A stretch of DNA of 64,000 nt from assembly GCF_018024495.1 (NCBI RefSeq), contig NZ_CP071696.1:2604001-2668000 (forward strand), read 5' to 3'. Of the stretch, positions 8,924 to 18,329 are shown piece by piece. Origin of the DNA: Agromyces archimandritae (GTDB taxonomy: Bacteria; Actinomycetota; Actinomycetes; Actinomycetales; Microbacteriaceae). A program made the position numbers and the translations under genes. The stretch's first letter is position 1; each line of letters begins with the position of its first letter. The notes beneath the pieces were generated by a model. The model had not been told where the DNA came from and searched no databases. It saw only the letters and a program-made list of their open reading frames with translations.

Positions 8924-10789
8924 CTATTCCGCGATGGCCGGCGCGATGGCCGCGATCGCCGAAAGCGGCAGGGTGCGCTCGATGTCGGTGCGGCGATCCC
9001 GCGCCCGAAGCCGGCCGTTCGCGACGCTCGACGGGGCGAGCAGATAGTCGGAGACCTCGCCGCCGGGCATCCGCACGCTGACCGTCAGGGTCTCCTTCGA
9101 CCGGGCGGCGGATTCGAGCTGGCGGGCCAGCCAGCCGGCCTCGGTGGCCTCGCCCGAGGCCTCCCGCACGCGGTCGACGAGTTGTTCGAGCGGGTCGACG
9201 GTCGCTTTCGGCTGCGCGATGCGGCCGAGCCGGTTGCGGCGCAGGCGGACGATGCGGCCCTCGGCGTCCTCGGCCGCCGCCGGGTAGCGGGCGTCGGAGA
9301 GCGCCCAGAAGACGATGTCGATCGGGAAGCGGGAGCCGAGCCGATCGTCGCCGAGCGGCATGAGGGCGATCGGCGCGAGCCCCTGGTCGACCTCGAGGGT
9401 GCGGAGCACCGCGGCGTCGTCGGCCCGCACGACGCTCCGCGCGGGCGCGTCGTCGGCGGTCGCCTCGGTGACGCGGATCGAGCCGAAGCGTTCCGAGGAC
9501 TCGGCGAGCAGGTATTCGAGCGGCTGCGGGATGCCGGTCAGCGAGACCCGGTCGAGGAAGGCGCGGATCGCATCGGCCGTCTGCCCGGCTGCGAGAGCCC
9601 GGTTCACCGAGGCGGGCGTGACGCGGTAGCTGGATGCCAGGTCGCGCCCCTCGATGTCGGCGAAGCCGCGCAGCTGCGCATCCACCGCCGGCTCGAGCGG
9701 GCCGGGGGCGACGATCGTGAGGTCGTGCTGCACGTAGACCCGGTCGACCTGCTCGGGGAACAGCGCTGCCATCGCCGATTCGGCCTCGGCGAGGCGGCCG
9801 GCCAGCACGGCGCGGCCGGCGTCGGAGGGGTCGCCGGCGATGGTGATGCCGAGCGCCTCGGCCTCGCGGAGTACGGCTTCGGCGGCCTCGCGGAGGCGCG
9901 TGCCCCCGGCAGGATAGAACCACGCGACGTCTTCGCGCAGGGCTTCGGCGGTAACGGCGTCGCCGCGGCGGTTCGTGAGTTCGAGCAGTTGCGGGCGGAT
10001 GCCGCGGAGCCAGATCTCGGCGAGCTCGCGCCACCGGGCGGCGTTGCCGAGGCGGAGCCAGTCGGCGCCGGCATCCGTCTCCAGCCATTCGGAGCCTTCG
10101 CGGACGATGAACCCGGCCCGTTTGGCGATGCCGACGAGCTCGGGCAGCTGCTCGAGCTCCATCGTGGCGGCTTCGGCGAGCCGCCGGGCGTCGGGGAGGG
10201 CGAGGCCGCCCTTGGCGAGCTCGCGCGCCGGCTGGGTGGAGAGCTGGACGATGACCTCGGCGAGGCCGGTGACGGTGGCGTGGGCGATCTCGGCTGCGCG
10301 CCGTTCGGCGAGGCGGCGGTCGACGCCGTCGGGGCCGGCGACCGGAATGGGCGAGGGGGATGCGGCGAGGGCTTCGGCCGTCGGCAGCGAGTCGCCCAGC
10401 CGGTCGAGGACCCGGCGCGCGAGCAGGGGCGGCACGAGCAGCGCGTCGCCGCCGGTGCCGATGACGAGGAAGAGCTCTTCGAGCAGGCCGAGGGCGGCCG
10501 CGAGCCCGTCGCGCACCGCGGAGCCGGCCCCGAGGGCTTCCAGCTCTGCGGCGATGCCGTCGACGGTGGCGGCGCCTGCGGCATCCGCCCGACGCGCCGC
10601 AGCGGCCAGGACGGCCAGCGTCGGCCGACCGAGACGTTCGAGGGCGGCGTCGACGGCGTCCGTGGCGAGCAGGGCGTCGGCGAGGTCGAAGACGTCGACT
10701 GCACCCGTCGCGGTGAAGCTGCGCCGGCGCAGGCCGTCGAGCAGCGCTTCCCGGGGAAGCGCGTCGAGGTGCGCGGCGAGTCCCAGCAT
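8924..10789 (-). CDS. helicase-associated protein (Helicase_C_3/XPB-associated)
   Basis: 621-residue soluble protein, rich in Ala and Leu, made of repeated helical segments, with a central part (about 330-460: VYVQHDLTIVAPGPLEP, VTPASVNRALAAG) that matches the Helicase_C_3 / XPB-Ssl2 N-terminal-like family. It has no Walker motifs and so is not an ATPase. In actinobacteria this gene is regularly found directly upstream of the XPB helicase, as here (48 bases before the helicase start), which suggests a partner or DNA-targeting subunit. No in-frame start exists upstream of ATG 10789. Confidence 0.8.
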   Translation of the reverse strand: MLGLAAHLDALPREALLDGLRRRSFTATGAVDVFDLADALLATDAVDAALERLGRPTLAVLAAAARRADAAGAATVDGIAAELEALGAGSAVRDGLAAALGLLEELFLVIGTGGDALLVPPLLARRVLDRLGDSLPTAEALAASPSPIPVAGPDGVDRRLAERRAAEIAHATVTGLAEVIVQLSTQPARELAKGGLALPDARRLAEAATMELEQLPELVGIAKRAGFIVREGSEWLETDAGADWLRLGNAARWRELAEIWLRGIRPQLLELTNRRGDAVTAEALREDVAWFYPAGGTRLREAAEAVLREAEALGITIAGDPSDAGRAVLAGRLAEAESAMAALFPEQVDRVYVQHDLTIVAPGPLEPAVDAQLRGFADIEGRDLASSYRVTPASVNRALAAGQTADAIRAFLDRVSLTGIPQPLEYLLAESSERFGSIRVTEATADDAPARSVVRADDAAVLRTLEVDQGLAPIALMPLGDDRLGSRFPIDIVFWALSDARYPAAAEDAEGRIVRLRRNRLGRIAQPKATVDPLEQLVDRVREASGEATEAGWLARQLESAARSKETLTVSVRMPGGEVSDYLLAPSSVANGRLRARDRRTDIERTLPLSAIAAIAPAIAE

Positions 10790-10874
10790 CAGCCGGAGAT
10801 CGATGCCGGGGGGTTGTCGGGGGCCATTGGACCAGACTAACCCCGCCGCCGCGAAGATAGTGAGCGGATCTCGC

Positions 10875-11138
10875 TCAGCGTCGCTCGCGCGCCGGCCCGC
10901 CCTCGCGACGGCGACGCGTCATATTGACGATGAGCAGCACGACGATGAGCACGAAACCGATCGGCAGTCCGAAGATCGGCAGCATGAGGACGTACGGCCA
11001 CACGCCCTGGCTGAAGCCGTCGTCTGCGCCGGCGCCGGCCATGGTGCCGATCAGCACGGCGAGGAAGGCTGCGATCGAGAGCCCGATGGTCGCCGCGACC
11101 ATGTACGCGAGCACGCGCTCGGCACGGTTGTCGGTCAT
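10875..11138 (-). CDS. small two-helix membrane protein
   Basis: 87 residues from the second in-frame start, with two hydrophobic helices (VLAYMVAATIGLSIAAFLAV and PYVLMLPIFGLPIGFVLIVV) and an Arg-rich cytoplasmic tail (TRRRREGG). Homologues in related genera are usually unannotated or labelled as transporter components. It lies 85 bases upstream of the helicase-associated gene on the same strand. A longer reading frame from 11234 would add an unlikely basic N-terminus. Function unknown. Confidence 0.65.
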   Translation of the reverse strand: MTDNRAERVLAYMVAATIGLSIAAFLAVLIGTMAGAGADDGFSQGVWPYVLMLPIFGLPIGFVLIVVLLIVNMTRRRREGGPARERR

Positions 11139-11207
11139 CGGGGTCGCATCGTCCACCCTGCAAGGATACCGGCCGGATCCGGCCCTGTGCGCCGGGGCCC
11201 GCCGCCC

Positions 11208-11213
11208 TAGACT
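11208..11213 (+). promoter_or_regulatory. candidate -10 box of the cold-shock gene
   Basis: TAGACT matches the actinobacterial TANNNT -10 consensus and lies 57 bases before the start codon of the cold-shock gene. A -35 box is not convincing. Confidence 0.45.
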
Positions 11214-11269
11214 GGGGGAGGCGGCGCGCTGCATCCGCGCCGTCGGAAACGATGCGAGCGAGGTTTGCG

Positions 11270-11650
11270 ATGCCCACTGGCAAGGTCAAGTTCTACGACG
11301 ACGAGAAGGGGTTCGGGTTCATCAGCTCGGACGACGGTCAGGAGGTCTTCCTGCACGCCTCGGCCCTGCCCGACGGCGTGAGCGTGCGCGCGGGCTCCCG
11401 CATCGAGTTCGGCATCGCCGACGGCAAGCGCGGCCCGCAGGCCCTCTCGGTGCGCGTGCTCGAGCAGCCGCCGAGCATGGCCAAGCGCTCGCGCAAGCCC
11501 GCCGACGACATGGCCGTCATCGTCGAGGACCTCGTGAAGCTCCTGGACGGCATGGGCACGAACCTGAAGCGGGGCCGGTACCCCGAGGGGCAGCAGGCGC
11601 GCAAGGTCGCCGCGCTGCTGCGACGCGTCGCGGACGAGCTCGATGCCTGA
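11270..11650 (+). CDS. cold-shock domain protein with C-terminal extension
   Basis: 126-residue protein. Residues 1-68 form an S1-like cold-shock domain with RNP1 (KGFGFI) and RNP2 (VFLHAS), which bind single-stranded RNA or DNA. Residues 75-126 are an extra helical domain (DDMAVIVEDLVKLLDGMG) not found in CspA, seen in longer actinobacterial paralogues. The ATG follows a GAGCGAGG ribosome site; an upstream ATG six codons earlier lacks one. Its stop overlaps the DUF3027 start by 8 bases, so the two are translationally coupled. Confidence 0.9.
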   Translation: MPTGKVKFYDDEKGFGFISSDDGQEVFLHASALPDGVSVRAGSRIEFGIADGKRGPQALSVRVLEQPPSMAKRSRKPADDMAVIVEDLVKLLDGMGTNLKRGRYPEGQQARKVAALLRRVADELDA

Positions 11651-12329
11651 CGAGCGGATGCCCGAGGAACCGACCCCGGCCGCCGATCCGGTGCCCGAGG
11701 AGCCGACGCCGGCCGCCGATCCGGTGCTGCTGGCCGCCGCCGGTCTCGCGCGCGAGGCGCTGCTCGAGATCACCCCGGCCGCCACGATCGGCGATCAGGC
11801 CGGCTTCTCCGTCGAGGGCGAGCACGCGCTCACGCTGCGCTTCCACTCCCTCATGGAGGGCTACCCCGGCTGGGTCTGGACGGTGACGCTCGCGCGCGCC
11901 GACGGCGACGCCGAGCCGACCGTGCTGGAGACCGAGCTCATGCCGGCCGCCGGCGCCCTGCTCGCACCCGACTGGGTGCCGTGGTCGGAGCGCATGGCCG
12001 ACTACCGCGCCGCCCAGGAGGCGCAGGCCGCGGCCTCGGACGACGACGCCGAAGAGGACACCGACGACGAGGACGCCGAGGACGTCGACGCGGATCACAG
12101 CGAGGACGAGTTCGACGACGACGACGAGGACGCCGACGAGGGCTTCGACGGCATCGACATCGACGCCCTCGCCGACGACGCGGACGACGCCGACGACGCC
12201 GATGCGGATGCGGATGCGGACGACGATGCCGACGACGACGCAGGCGAGCCCGACGAGGACGCGAGCGATGCCGACGATGCGGAGCGCGGCCCCGCGCCCG
12301 AGGACGCCGAGGCGCCGGAAGCGGGCTGA
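11643..12329 (+). CDS. DUF3027 family protein with acidic tail
   Basis: 228 residues. The first 25 contain a tandem duplication of an 11-residue unit (EEPTPAADPVP), encoded by a near-perfect 33-base repeat. Residues about 28-120 carry the conserved DUF3027 domain (GYPGWVWTVTLAR, PDWVPWSERM). From about residue 127 the protein becomes an Asp/Glu/Ala-only tail of about 100 residues with runs of GAC codons, probably disordered. Function unknown; the constant overlap with the cold-shock gene suggests a nucleic-acid or ribosome-linked role. Convergent with DUF2530 with no intervening base. Confidence 0.85.
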   Translation: MPDERMPEEPTPAADPVPEEPTPAADPVLLAAAGLAREALLEITPAATIGDQAGFSVEGEHALTLRFHSLMEGYPGWVWTVTLARADGDAEPTVLETELMPAAGALLAPDWVPWSERMADYRAAQEAQAAASDDDAEEDTDDEDAEDVDADHSEDEFDDDDEDADEGFDGIDIDALADDADDADDADADADADDDADDDAGEPDEDASDADDAERGPAPEDAEAPEAG

Positions 12330-12635
12330 CTAGCCGGCGTCGGGGTCCGGCTCGTCGCGGGCCTCGGCTGCGGCTGCGGCCTCCGCCGTCCTGGCGATCT
12401 CCTCGCGGCGCCGCCACTGGACGACGGCGAAGCCGCCGACGCCGAGCGCCACGCCGAGTGCGGAGGTCGTGAACCACCACCCGAGTCCGGCCTCGGCGAG
12501 CGGCTCGCGCCAGATCCAGCAGGCGAGCATCGCCAGGAGCCAGAGCACGGTGCCGGCGACGACCGCCTTCCGGGCATCCGCACGCACCGGTTCGGGATCG
12601 GGCCGTCGCTCCTGTTCGCTCAGCCAGAACCTCAT
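12330..12635 (-). CDS. DUF2530 membrane protein
   Basis: 101 residues with two transmembrane helices (about 28-45 and 57-75: AVVAGTVLWLLAMLACWIW; WWFTTSALGVALGVGGFAVV) and a charged Ala/Glu-rich C-terminus. The start chosen (MRFWLSEQ) follows a GGGGG ribosome site at 8 bases. Matches the actinobacterial DUF2530 family, of unknown function. Lies downstream of serC on the same strand. Confidence 0.8.
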   Translation of the reverse strand: MRFWLSEQERRPDPEPVRADARKAVVAGTVLWLLAMLACWIWREPLAEAGLGWWFTTSALGVALGVGGFAVVQWRRREEIARTAEAAAAAEARDEPDPDAG

Positions 12636-12669
12636 GCCGTCGTCCCCCTTCGGCCTGTTCGCGTGGTGG

Positions 12670-13876
<1,207 letters not shown>

Positions 13877-14590
13877 TTGACCGATCTCATCGACACGACG
13901 GAGATGTATCTCCGGACGATCCTCGACCTCGAGGAGGAGAACATCGTGCCGCTGCGCGCGCGCATCTCCGAGCGCCTCGGGCACTCGGGCCCCACCGTTT
14001 CGCAGACGGTGGCGCGCATGGAACGCGACGGCCTCGTGGTGGTGTCGGGCGACCGGCACCTCGAACTCACCCCGGCCGGGCGGATGAAGGCCGTGCACGT
14101 CATGCGCAAGCACCGGCTCGCCGAGCGGCTCCTCTCCGACGTCATCGGCCTCGACTGGGCGTACGTGCACGACGAAGCCTGCCGCTGGGAGCACGTCATG
14201 AGCGAGCAGGTCGAGCGCCGCCTGATCGAGATCCTCGGCCGGCCGACCGAGTCGCCGTACGGCAACCCGATCCCGGCCCTCGAGGAGTTCGGCCTCGAAC
14301 CGGCTGCGCCGTTCCTCGAGGGCGTCATCGGCATCCTCGACGCCGTCGAGGCCGCCGACGGGCCCGTGACCGCCGTCGTGCGGCGCCTCGCCGAGCCGGT
14401 CCAGTTCGACCCCGAGCTGCTCGTCGACCTGAAGGCGGCGGGCGTCATGCCCGGTGCGACGGCCCGGTTCTCCGCGGCCGGCGCGTTCGTCCGGGTCGAG
14501 GTCGAGGGTGCCGAGACGAGCCTCGAATTGCCCGCAGAGGTCGCCGCGCACATCTTCATCGAGACCCCCGCGGCCGCCGCCGAATCCTGA
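13877..14590 (+). CDS. dtxR: DtxR/IdeR-type metal-dependent repressor
   Basis: Iron-sensing transcriptional repressor, 237 residues from a TTG start preceded by GGAGGG; this start places the metal residues in the standard register. Winged HTH spans 1-73 ([17 protein letters not shown]), dimerisation and metal domain 74-140, SH3-like domain 150-230. All ligands of the two DtxR metal sites are present at canonical positions: Met10, His79, Glu83, His98, Cys102, Glu105, His106. In actinobacteria this protein controls siderophore, haem and iron-storage genes when Fe(II) is abundant. The regulated genes are not in this window. Confidence 0.95.
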   Translation: MTDLIDTTEMYLRTILDLEEENIVPLRARISERLGHSGPTVSQTVARMERDGLVVVSGDRHLELTPAGRMKAVHVMRKHRLAERLLSDVIGLDWAYVHDEACRWEHVMSEQVERRLIEILGRPTESPYGNPIPALEEFGLEPAAPFLEGVIGILDAVEAADGPVTAVVRRLAEPVQFDPELLVDLKAAGVMPGATARFSAAGAFVRVEVEGAETSLELPAEVAAHIFIETPAAAAES

Positions 14591-14629
14591 GAATCCTCAC
14601 AGACTCCTCGCGTTCACGTGAAATCGGGT

Positions 14630-14658
14630 GTGACAAGCGCGGGCGGCTGTCGTAGTCT
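14630..14658 (+). promoter_or_regulatory. sigma-70-type promoter of the NlpC/P60 gene
   Basis: GTGACA (14630-14635), 17-base spacer, TAGTCT (14653-14658). Predicted transcription start is near 14665, giving a leader of about 140 bases before the TTG start. Just upstream, TTCACGTGAA (14613-14622) is a perfect 10-base palindrome that could bind a regulator. Confidence 0.6.
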
Positions 14659-14734
14659 CGATCCCGTTCCTCGGAGTACCACCCGAGCCGAGGAACCCGG
14701 GATCGAGCCGCCTCCTTGTCCGTCTCTCGATCCG
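14657..14734 (+). promoter_or_regulatory. structured leader with alternative hairpins before NlpC/P60
   Basis: An 18-base-pair stem (14657-14674 with 14688-14707, CC bulge, 13-base loop) overlaps the -10 box and predicted start site. GGATCGAG at 14700-14707 can pair either with CTCGATCC at 14657-14664 or with a second copy at 14726-14733, giving mutually exclusive folds. Because the first arm straddles the predicted start, it may act as a DNA operator, or a second promoter may lie upstream. Not recognisable as a known riboswitch. Confidence 0.45.
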
Positions 14735-14805
14735 GGACCCGCATATGCGCCACGTGCGTGGAGACGGAGCAGCGACGAGTGCTGCGGGGCGCCGGAGGTA
14801 CTGTT

Positions 14806-15627
14806 TTGGCTTCAACCCGACGCCACCGCACTCGCAAGACCCAGACCCGGGCTGTCGCCCCGGCCGAGCGGCGCATCACCGATCGCACGGCCGCGGCCCC
14901 GGCGAAACTGGCCTCGATCCGCCCGCTCCGTCGCGGTGGCGTCGCCAACGTCCTCGTGATGACGGCGTCCGCCGGACTCGTCGCGACCCTCGCCCTGCCC
15001 GCGTACGCGTTCGCTCCCGGTTCCGGCGGCCCGCAGTTCGGCGAGACCGATGCGAGCAAGGCCACCCGCACGGGCGCGCAGTCCGTCGCCGTCGACGGCG
15101 ACGTCATCGAGGCCACCGTCTCCTCCGACGGCTATGCGGCCGTGAGCGGCGCCGAGATCGAGGCCGCCGCCGCAGCGGCGGAGGCCGAGGCGGCCCGGCA
15201 GGCGGCCGAGGCCGAGATGGCCGCGTACGCCGCCTCGTACGAGGGCCCGTCGGTCGAGGAGTACCTCGCGAACCCGCCGTACCCCGCCTACGACCTGCAG
15301 AGCGTCTACGACGTCGCCGCGCAGTACCAGGGCGTTCCCTACGTGTACGGGGGCGCGACCCCGGCCGGTTTCGACTGCTCGGGATTCGTGATGTACGTGT
15401 TCTCGCAGTTCGGCATCTCGATGCCGCACTCGGTGACCGGCCAGGCCGCAATGGGCAGCGTCATCTCCGAGGCCGATGCGGTACCCGGCGACCTCGTCAT
15501 CATGGACGGCCACGACGGCTTCTACGCCGGCAACGGCATGATCCTGCACGCCCCGTACGAGGGGGCGTCGGTCAGAGTCCAGCCGCTGTGGACGAGCGAC
15601 TACCAGATCGTGCGCATCGGCGTCTGA
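14806..15627 (+). CDS. exported NlpC/P60 peptidoglycan endopeptidase
   Basis: Cell-wall cysteine peptidase, 273 residues from a TTG start with GGAGG 7 bases upstream. The N-terminus is basic (about 1-50) followed by a signal or anchor helix ending LATLALPAYAFA; then a linker with DGYAAVSGAEIE, an Ala/Glu-rich coiled segment, and NlpC/P60 (about 165-273). Catalytic Cys lies in FDCSGF, His in DGHDGFY, third polar residue in LHAP. Such enzymes cut D-Glu-meso-DAP or similar stem-peptide bonds during growth and division. The long basic N-terminus before the hydrophobic helix is unusual. Shares its N-terminal module with the CHAP protein downstream. Confidence 0.9.
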   Translation: MASTRRHRTRKTQTRAVAPAERRITDRTAAAPAKLASIRPLRRGGVANVLVMTASAGLVATLALPAYAFAPGSGGPQFGETDASKATRTGAQSVAVDGDVIEATVSSDGYAAVSGAEIEAAAAAAEAEAARQAAEAEMAAYAASYEGPSVEEYLANPPYPAYDLQSVYDVAAQYQGVPYVYGGATPAGFDCSGFVMYVFSQFGISMPHSVTGQAAMGSVISEADAVPGDLVIMDGHDGFYAGNGMILHAPYEGASVRVQPLWTSDYQIVRIGV

Positions 15628-15646
15628 GCCAAGCCCAGAGCCTGTC

Positions 15647-15680
15647 GAATGGCGTGCCGGATCCGTCCGGCACGCCATTC
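15647..15680 (+). terminator. hairpin terminator after NlpC/P60
   Basis: Perfect 15-base-pair stem with a 4-base loop (TCCG) beginning 19 bases after the stop codon, without a U-tract. A TAGCCT box follows at 15687-15692 and may serve the HNH gene. Confidence 0.7.
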
Positions 15681-15760
15681 GTGCTCTAGCCTGAACCCGA
15701 CACGCAACACCTGACCTTCACGCGGCTGGAAGCCATCCAGTCTCGATCGAAAGGCGGCAC

Positions 15761-16252
15761 ATGCGCACCTTGGTGCTCAATGCGAGCTATGAACCGCTCG
15801 CGGTGGTTTCGTTCCGGCGAGCGGTGATGCTCGTCATGCACGGCAAGGCGGCCGTGCTCGCCCAGGACGAGGAGCACCCGGTGTGCGCGGCGAGCGGGCA
15901 GTGGCCGCGGCCATCCGTCATCCTCCTGCACCGCTACGTTCGGGCTCCGCACACCCGCCCGGTTCCGGTGACGCGTCGCGGCGTGCTGCGCCGTGACGAG
16001 CACCGCTGCGCGTACTGCGGTGCGCATGCGACGACGATCGACCACGTCGTGCCGCGCTCGCGCGGGGGAGCCGGCAGCTGGGAGAACCTGGTGGCCTGCT
16101 GCCTGCGCTGCAACAACCGCAAGAGCGATGCGACCCTCGCCGAGCTCGGCTGGGAGCTGCGGAGCGCGCCGACGCGTCCGGGCGGCCGAGGCTGGATCAT
16201 CGGGGGCTTCGAGCGGCCTCTGCCCGAGTGGGGGGCGTACCTCGCCGCATGA
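15761..16252 (+). CDS. HNH endonuclease family protein
   Basis: 163 residues. A conserved N-terminal RTLVLNASYEPL region is followed by the HNH fold: CAYCG, IDHVVPRSRGG (catalytic His) and CLRCNNRKSD (second zinc Cys pair). The ATG follows GAAAGGCGG. This single-domain family is present in nearly all actinobacteria in one chromosomal copy and is not linked to a restriction-modification system here; its role is unknown. Its stop lies 5 bases before the CHAP gene start, so the two are likely co-transcribed. Confidence 0.9.
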   Translation: MRTLVLNASYEPLAVVSFRRAVMLVMHGKAAVLAQDEEHPVCAASGQWPRPSVILLHRYVRAPHTRPVPVTRRGVLRRDEHRCAYCGAHATTIDHVVPRSRGGAGSWENLVACCLRCNNRKSDATLAELGWELRSAPTRPGGRGWIIGGFERPLPEWGAYLAA

Positions 16253-16256
16253 ACCG

Positions 16257-17060
16257 ATGGTGACCGGAGCTCGAGCCGACCGTGCTGCGCGGGTGGATGC
16301 CCGCCTCGCCGCCATCGAACGGCGCGCCCGCGAGCGTTCCCTCGACGGCAAACGGGCGCCGATCCGCGTGTTCGGTGCGGTGTTCGCGGTGCCGGCCCTC
16401 GTCGCCACGGTCGCCCTGCCGGCCTACGGGTTCGCGGCCGGCGACGGGTGGCCGGCCGCGTCGCGTTTCGCCGCGGCCGAGGCGCAGGACGTGGACGTGT
16501 CGGCCCGGGTGACCGACCGGGCGATCTCGGCGGACGGGTATGCGGTGGTGACCTCCGCCGAGATCGAGCAGGCGCGTCTGGATGCGGAGGCCGCCGAGCG
16601 TGCCGAGCTCGCGGCCCGCGGCGGGGTCGGCGCCTATGCGCTCGTGACGGTGCAGGCCGAGGGCGACGATTACCCGTGGTGGGATCAGACGCCCGACGAC
16701 TACGGCGGCGGGCTTTCGCCGCTCGGCTACTACTTCCGCGAGTGCGTGGACTTCGCGGCCTGGCGCCTGAACCGCGATGCGGGCGCGACGGGAGAGCCGT
16801 GGCGTTTCAGCTGGTCGTCGAGCGGGGCGGGCAGCGCGTATTCGTGGGCGGATGCGTGGGCGGGCAACGGATGGCCGACCTCGTCCGAGCCGGTGGTCGG
16901 TTCGATCGCGTGGTTCCCGTACAACCATGTCGCCTACGTGCAATCGGTGCCGGGCGACGGCACGGTGGTCATCGAGGAGTACAACCAGAACTCGGACCAC
17001 TCGTATCATGTGCGCACGATCCCGGCCGGCGAGGCGCTCTACCTCTATCCGCCGGGCTGA
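16257..17060 (+). CDS. exported CHAP-domain amidase/endopeptidase
   Basis: 267-residue secreted cell-wall hydrolase. Basic N-terminus 1-40, hydrophobic export helix ending ALPAYGFA, linker DGYAVVTSAEIE, then a CHAP domain from about residue 150 with catalytic Cys in RECVDFAAW, His in YNHVAYVQ and Glu/Asn in EEYNQ. No good ribosome site precedes the ATG; translation is probably coupled to the HNH gene. A GTG directly after the ATG is an equally possible start. Full-length catalytic domain; predicted to cleave peptidoglycan cross-bridges or amide bonds. Confidence 0.88.
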   Translation: MVTGARADRAARVDARLAAIERRARERSLDGKRAPIRVFGAVFAVPALVATVALPAYGFAAGDGWPAASRFAAAEAQDVDVSARVTDRAISADGYAVVTSAEIEQARLDAEAAERAELAARGGVGAYALVTVQAEGDDYPWWDQTPDDYGGGLSPLGYYFRECVDFAAWRLNRDAGATGEPWRFSWSSSGAGSAYSWADAWAGNGWPTSSEPVVGSIAWFPYNHVAYVQSVPGDGTVVIEEYNQNSDHSYHVRTIPAGEALYLYPPG

Positions 17061-17070
17061 GCGCCGGGGT

Positions 17071-18105
17071 TCACCAGGGCATCCGCATGACGCAGGCAGG
17101 GGCCGGCGTCGAAACGGTGTCGTGCACGCGGACGGGCACGCCGGCTTCGTCGAGGGCGAGGATCGCGATGGAGTCGGAGCCCTGGTCGGCCACGAGCAGG
17201 TACCGCTCGTCTTCGGTCAACTGCAGGTCGCGCGGGTGGCGCCCGCCGGTGGCGAGGGTGGCGAGGGCTTCGAGGCGGGGCCCTGCGGCATCGCGGACGA
17301 GTCGGAACGCGCGGATCGCGTCGTGGTCGCGGTCGCCGATGAGGACGACGCCGGTGCGGGTCTGGCGGATGCCGGAGCAGCCGAGCCCGCGGGGTTCGGC
17401 GTCGCCGATGGAGCCCCACCACAGTTCTTCGCCCCGGACGAGGTCGACGATGCTCGCGGTGCGGTCGAGTTCGTTGGCGACGATCGCGAGGTTGCCGTCG
17501 ATGACGAGGTGGCGGGGGCCCGCGCCGGGGTGGATGACGATGTCGCGGTAGTCGGCGAGGGAGTCGGGGATCGCGTCGAGGGAGTGGACGTGGATGCGAT
17601 CGGTTCCGAGGTCGGGCACGAGCAGGGTGCCGCGGGCGGCGTCGACGACGCACTGGTGCGGATGCGGGGCGCCCTGGCGGTCTGCGACGGGCCCGGAACC
17701 GGTGTAGGCGACGGTGACGGCGGCGTCGCCGGCGCCCTGCATGCCGAGGAAGTGGGCGGTAAGCGCGCCGCCGGCATAGTTGGCGACGAAGAGCCATTGC
17801 CCGTCGGGGCCGGCGAGGAGATGGCAGGGCCCGGCCGCGGTGCGGCCGGGGCCGTCGATCGGGCGGAGCACGCCGCCGCCGAGCGACCACGCGCTGACGA
17901 GGCCCTCGGCCTGTTCGTGCACGATGGTGAGGACGCCGACGCCTTCGGACCATTCGAGGTACATGGGGTTGGGGCCGACGTCGGTGGCCTCGCCGATCGA
18001 CCAGGTGCCGTCGGCTTCGACGGCGAGCGGGCGGATGCCGGCCGCGACGCCGCCGAGCACGCCGGCCGTCGATGCGCCGATCCAGAAATCCGTGCCCTCG
18101 GTCAT
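17071..18105 (-). CDS. lactonase family beta-propeller protein
   Basis: 344 residues of the seven-bladed propeller family that includes 6-phosphogluconolactonase YbhE (Pgl). Blades recur with patterns such as GPCHLLAGPDGQWLFVANY, GPRHLVI and HPRDLQLTEDERYLLVADQG; His and Arg residues at the top face (PHPHQCV) fit the family. A sugar-lactone hydrolase in the pentose phosphate pathway is plausible, but the substrate cannot be told from sequence. No signal peptide. Convergent with the CHAP gene. Confidence 0.8.
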   Translation of the reverse strand: MTEGTDFWIGASTAGVLGGVAAGIRPLAVEADGTWSIGEATDVGPNPMYLEWSEGVGVLTIVHEQAEGLVSAWSLGGGVLRPIDGPGRTAAGPCHLLAGPDGQWLFVANYAGGALTAHFLGMQGAGDAAVTVAYTGSGPVADRQGAPHPHQCVVDAARGTLLVPDLGTDRIHVHSLDAIPDSLADYRDIVIHPGAGPRHLVIDGNLAIVANELDRTASIVDLVRGEELWWGSIGDAEPRGLGCSGIRQTRTGVVLIGDRDHDAIRAFRLVRDAAGPRLEALATLATGGRHPRDLQLTEDERYLLVADQGSDSIAILALDEAGVPVRVHDTVSTPAPACVMRMPW

Positions 18106-18236
18106 GTCCGCTCGACTTCCTGCGGCTCGGCCGCCTCGTGCCGGCCTTCGCCGGCGTCGGTCCGGGGCTCGCCCGCCCCACCGCCACGTTACCGGAGCCT
18201 GGCCGGACGGGACCCCGTGCGGGGGTGACGAGCGGC

Positions 18237-18242
18237 TAGACT
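18237..18242 (+). promoter_or_regulatory. -10 box of tRNA-Arg
   Basis: TAGACT 10 bases before the first base of the tRNA; the -35 region is weak. Confidence 0.5.
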
Positions 18243-18252
18243 CGACCGGTCA

Positions 18253-18324
18253 GCCTCTGTAGCTCAATGGAAGAGCATCTCCGTCCTAAGGAGCTGGTTG
18301 GGGGTTCGAGTCCCTCCAGGGGCA
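18253..18324 (+). tRNA. tRNA-Arg (CCT anticodon)
   Basis: Cloverleaf: acceptor GCCTCTG pairs with CAGGGGC, D-arm GCTC/GAGC, anticodon loop GTCCTAA with CCT at 18285-18287, T-arm GGGGG/CCCTC with TTCGAGT. It reads the rare AGG codon. The 27-43 pair is a T-C mismatch. The 3' CCA is not encoded (ACCG). The gene is directly followed by the operator array of the RHH gene; no integrase or duplicated attachment site is present. Confidence 0.95.
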
Positions 18325-18329
18325 CCGAA

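Noticed and set aside
14630..14805. c-di-AMP (ydaO) riboswitch before NlpC/P60
   Set aside because: The conserved ydaO core motifs are not recognisable; only nested inverted repeats are present.
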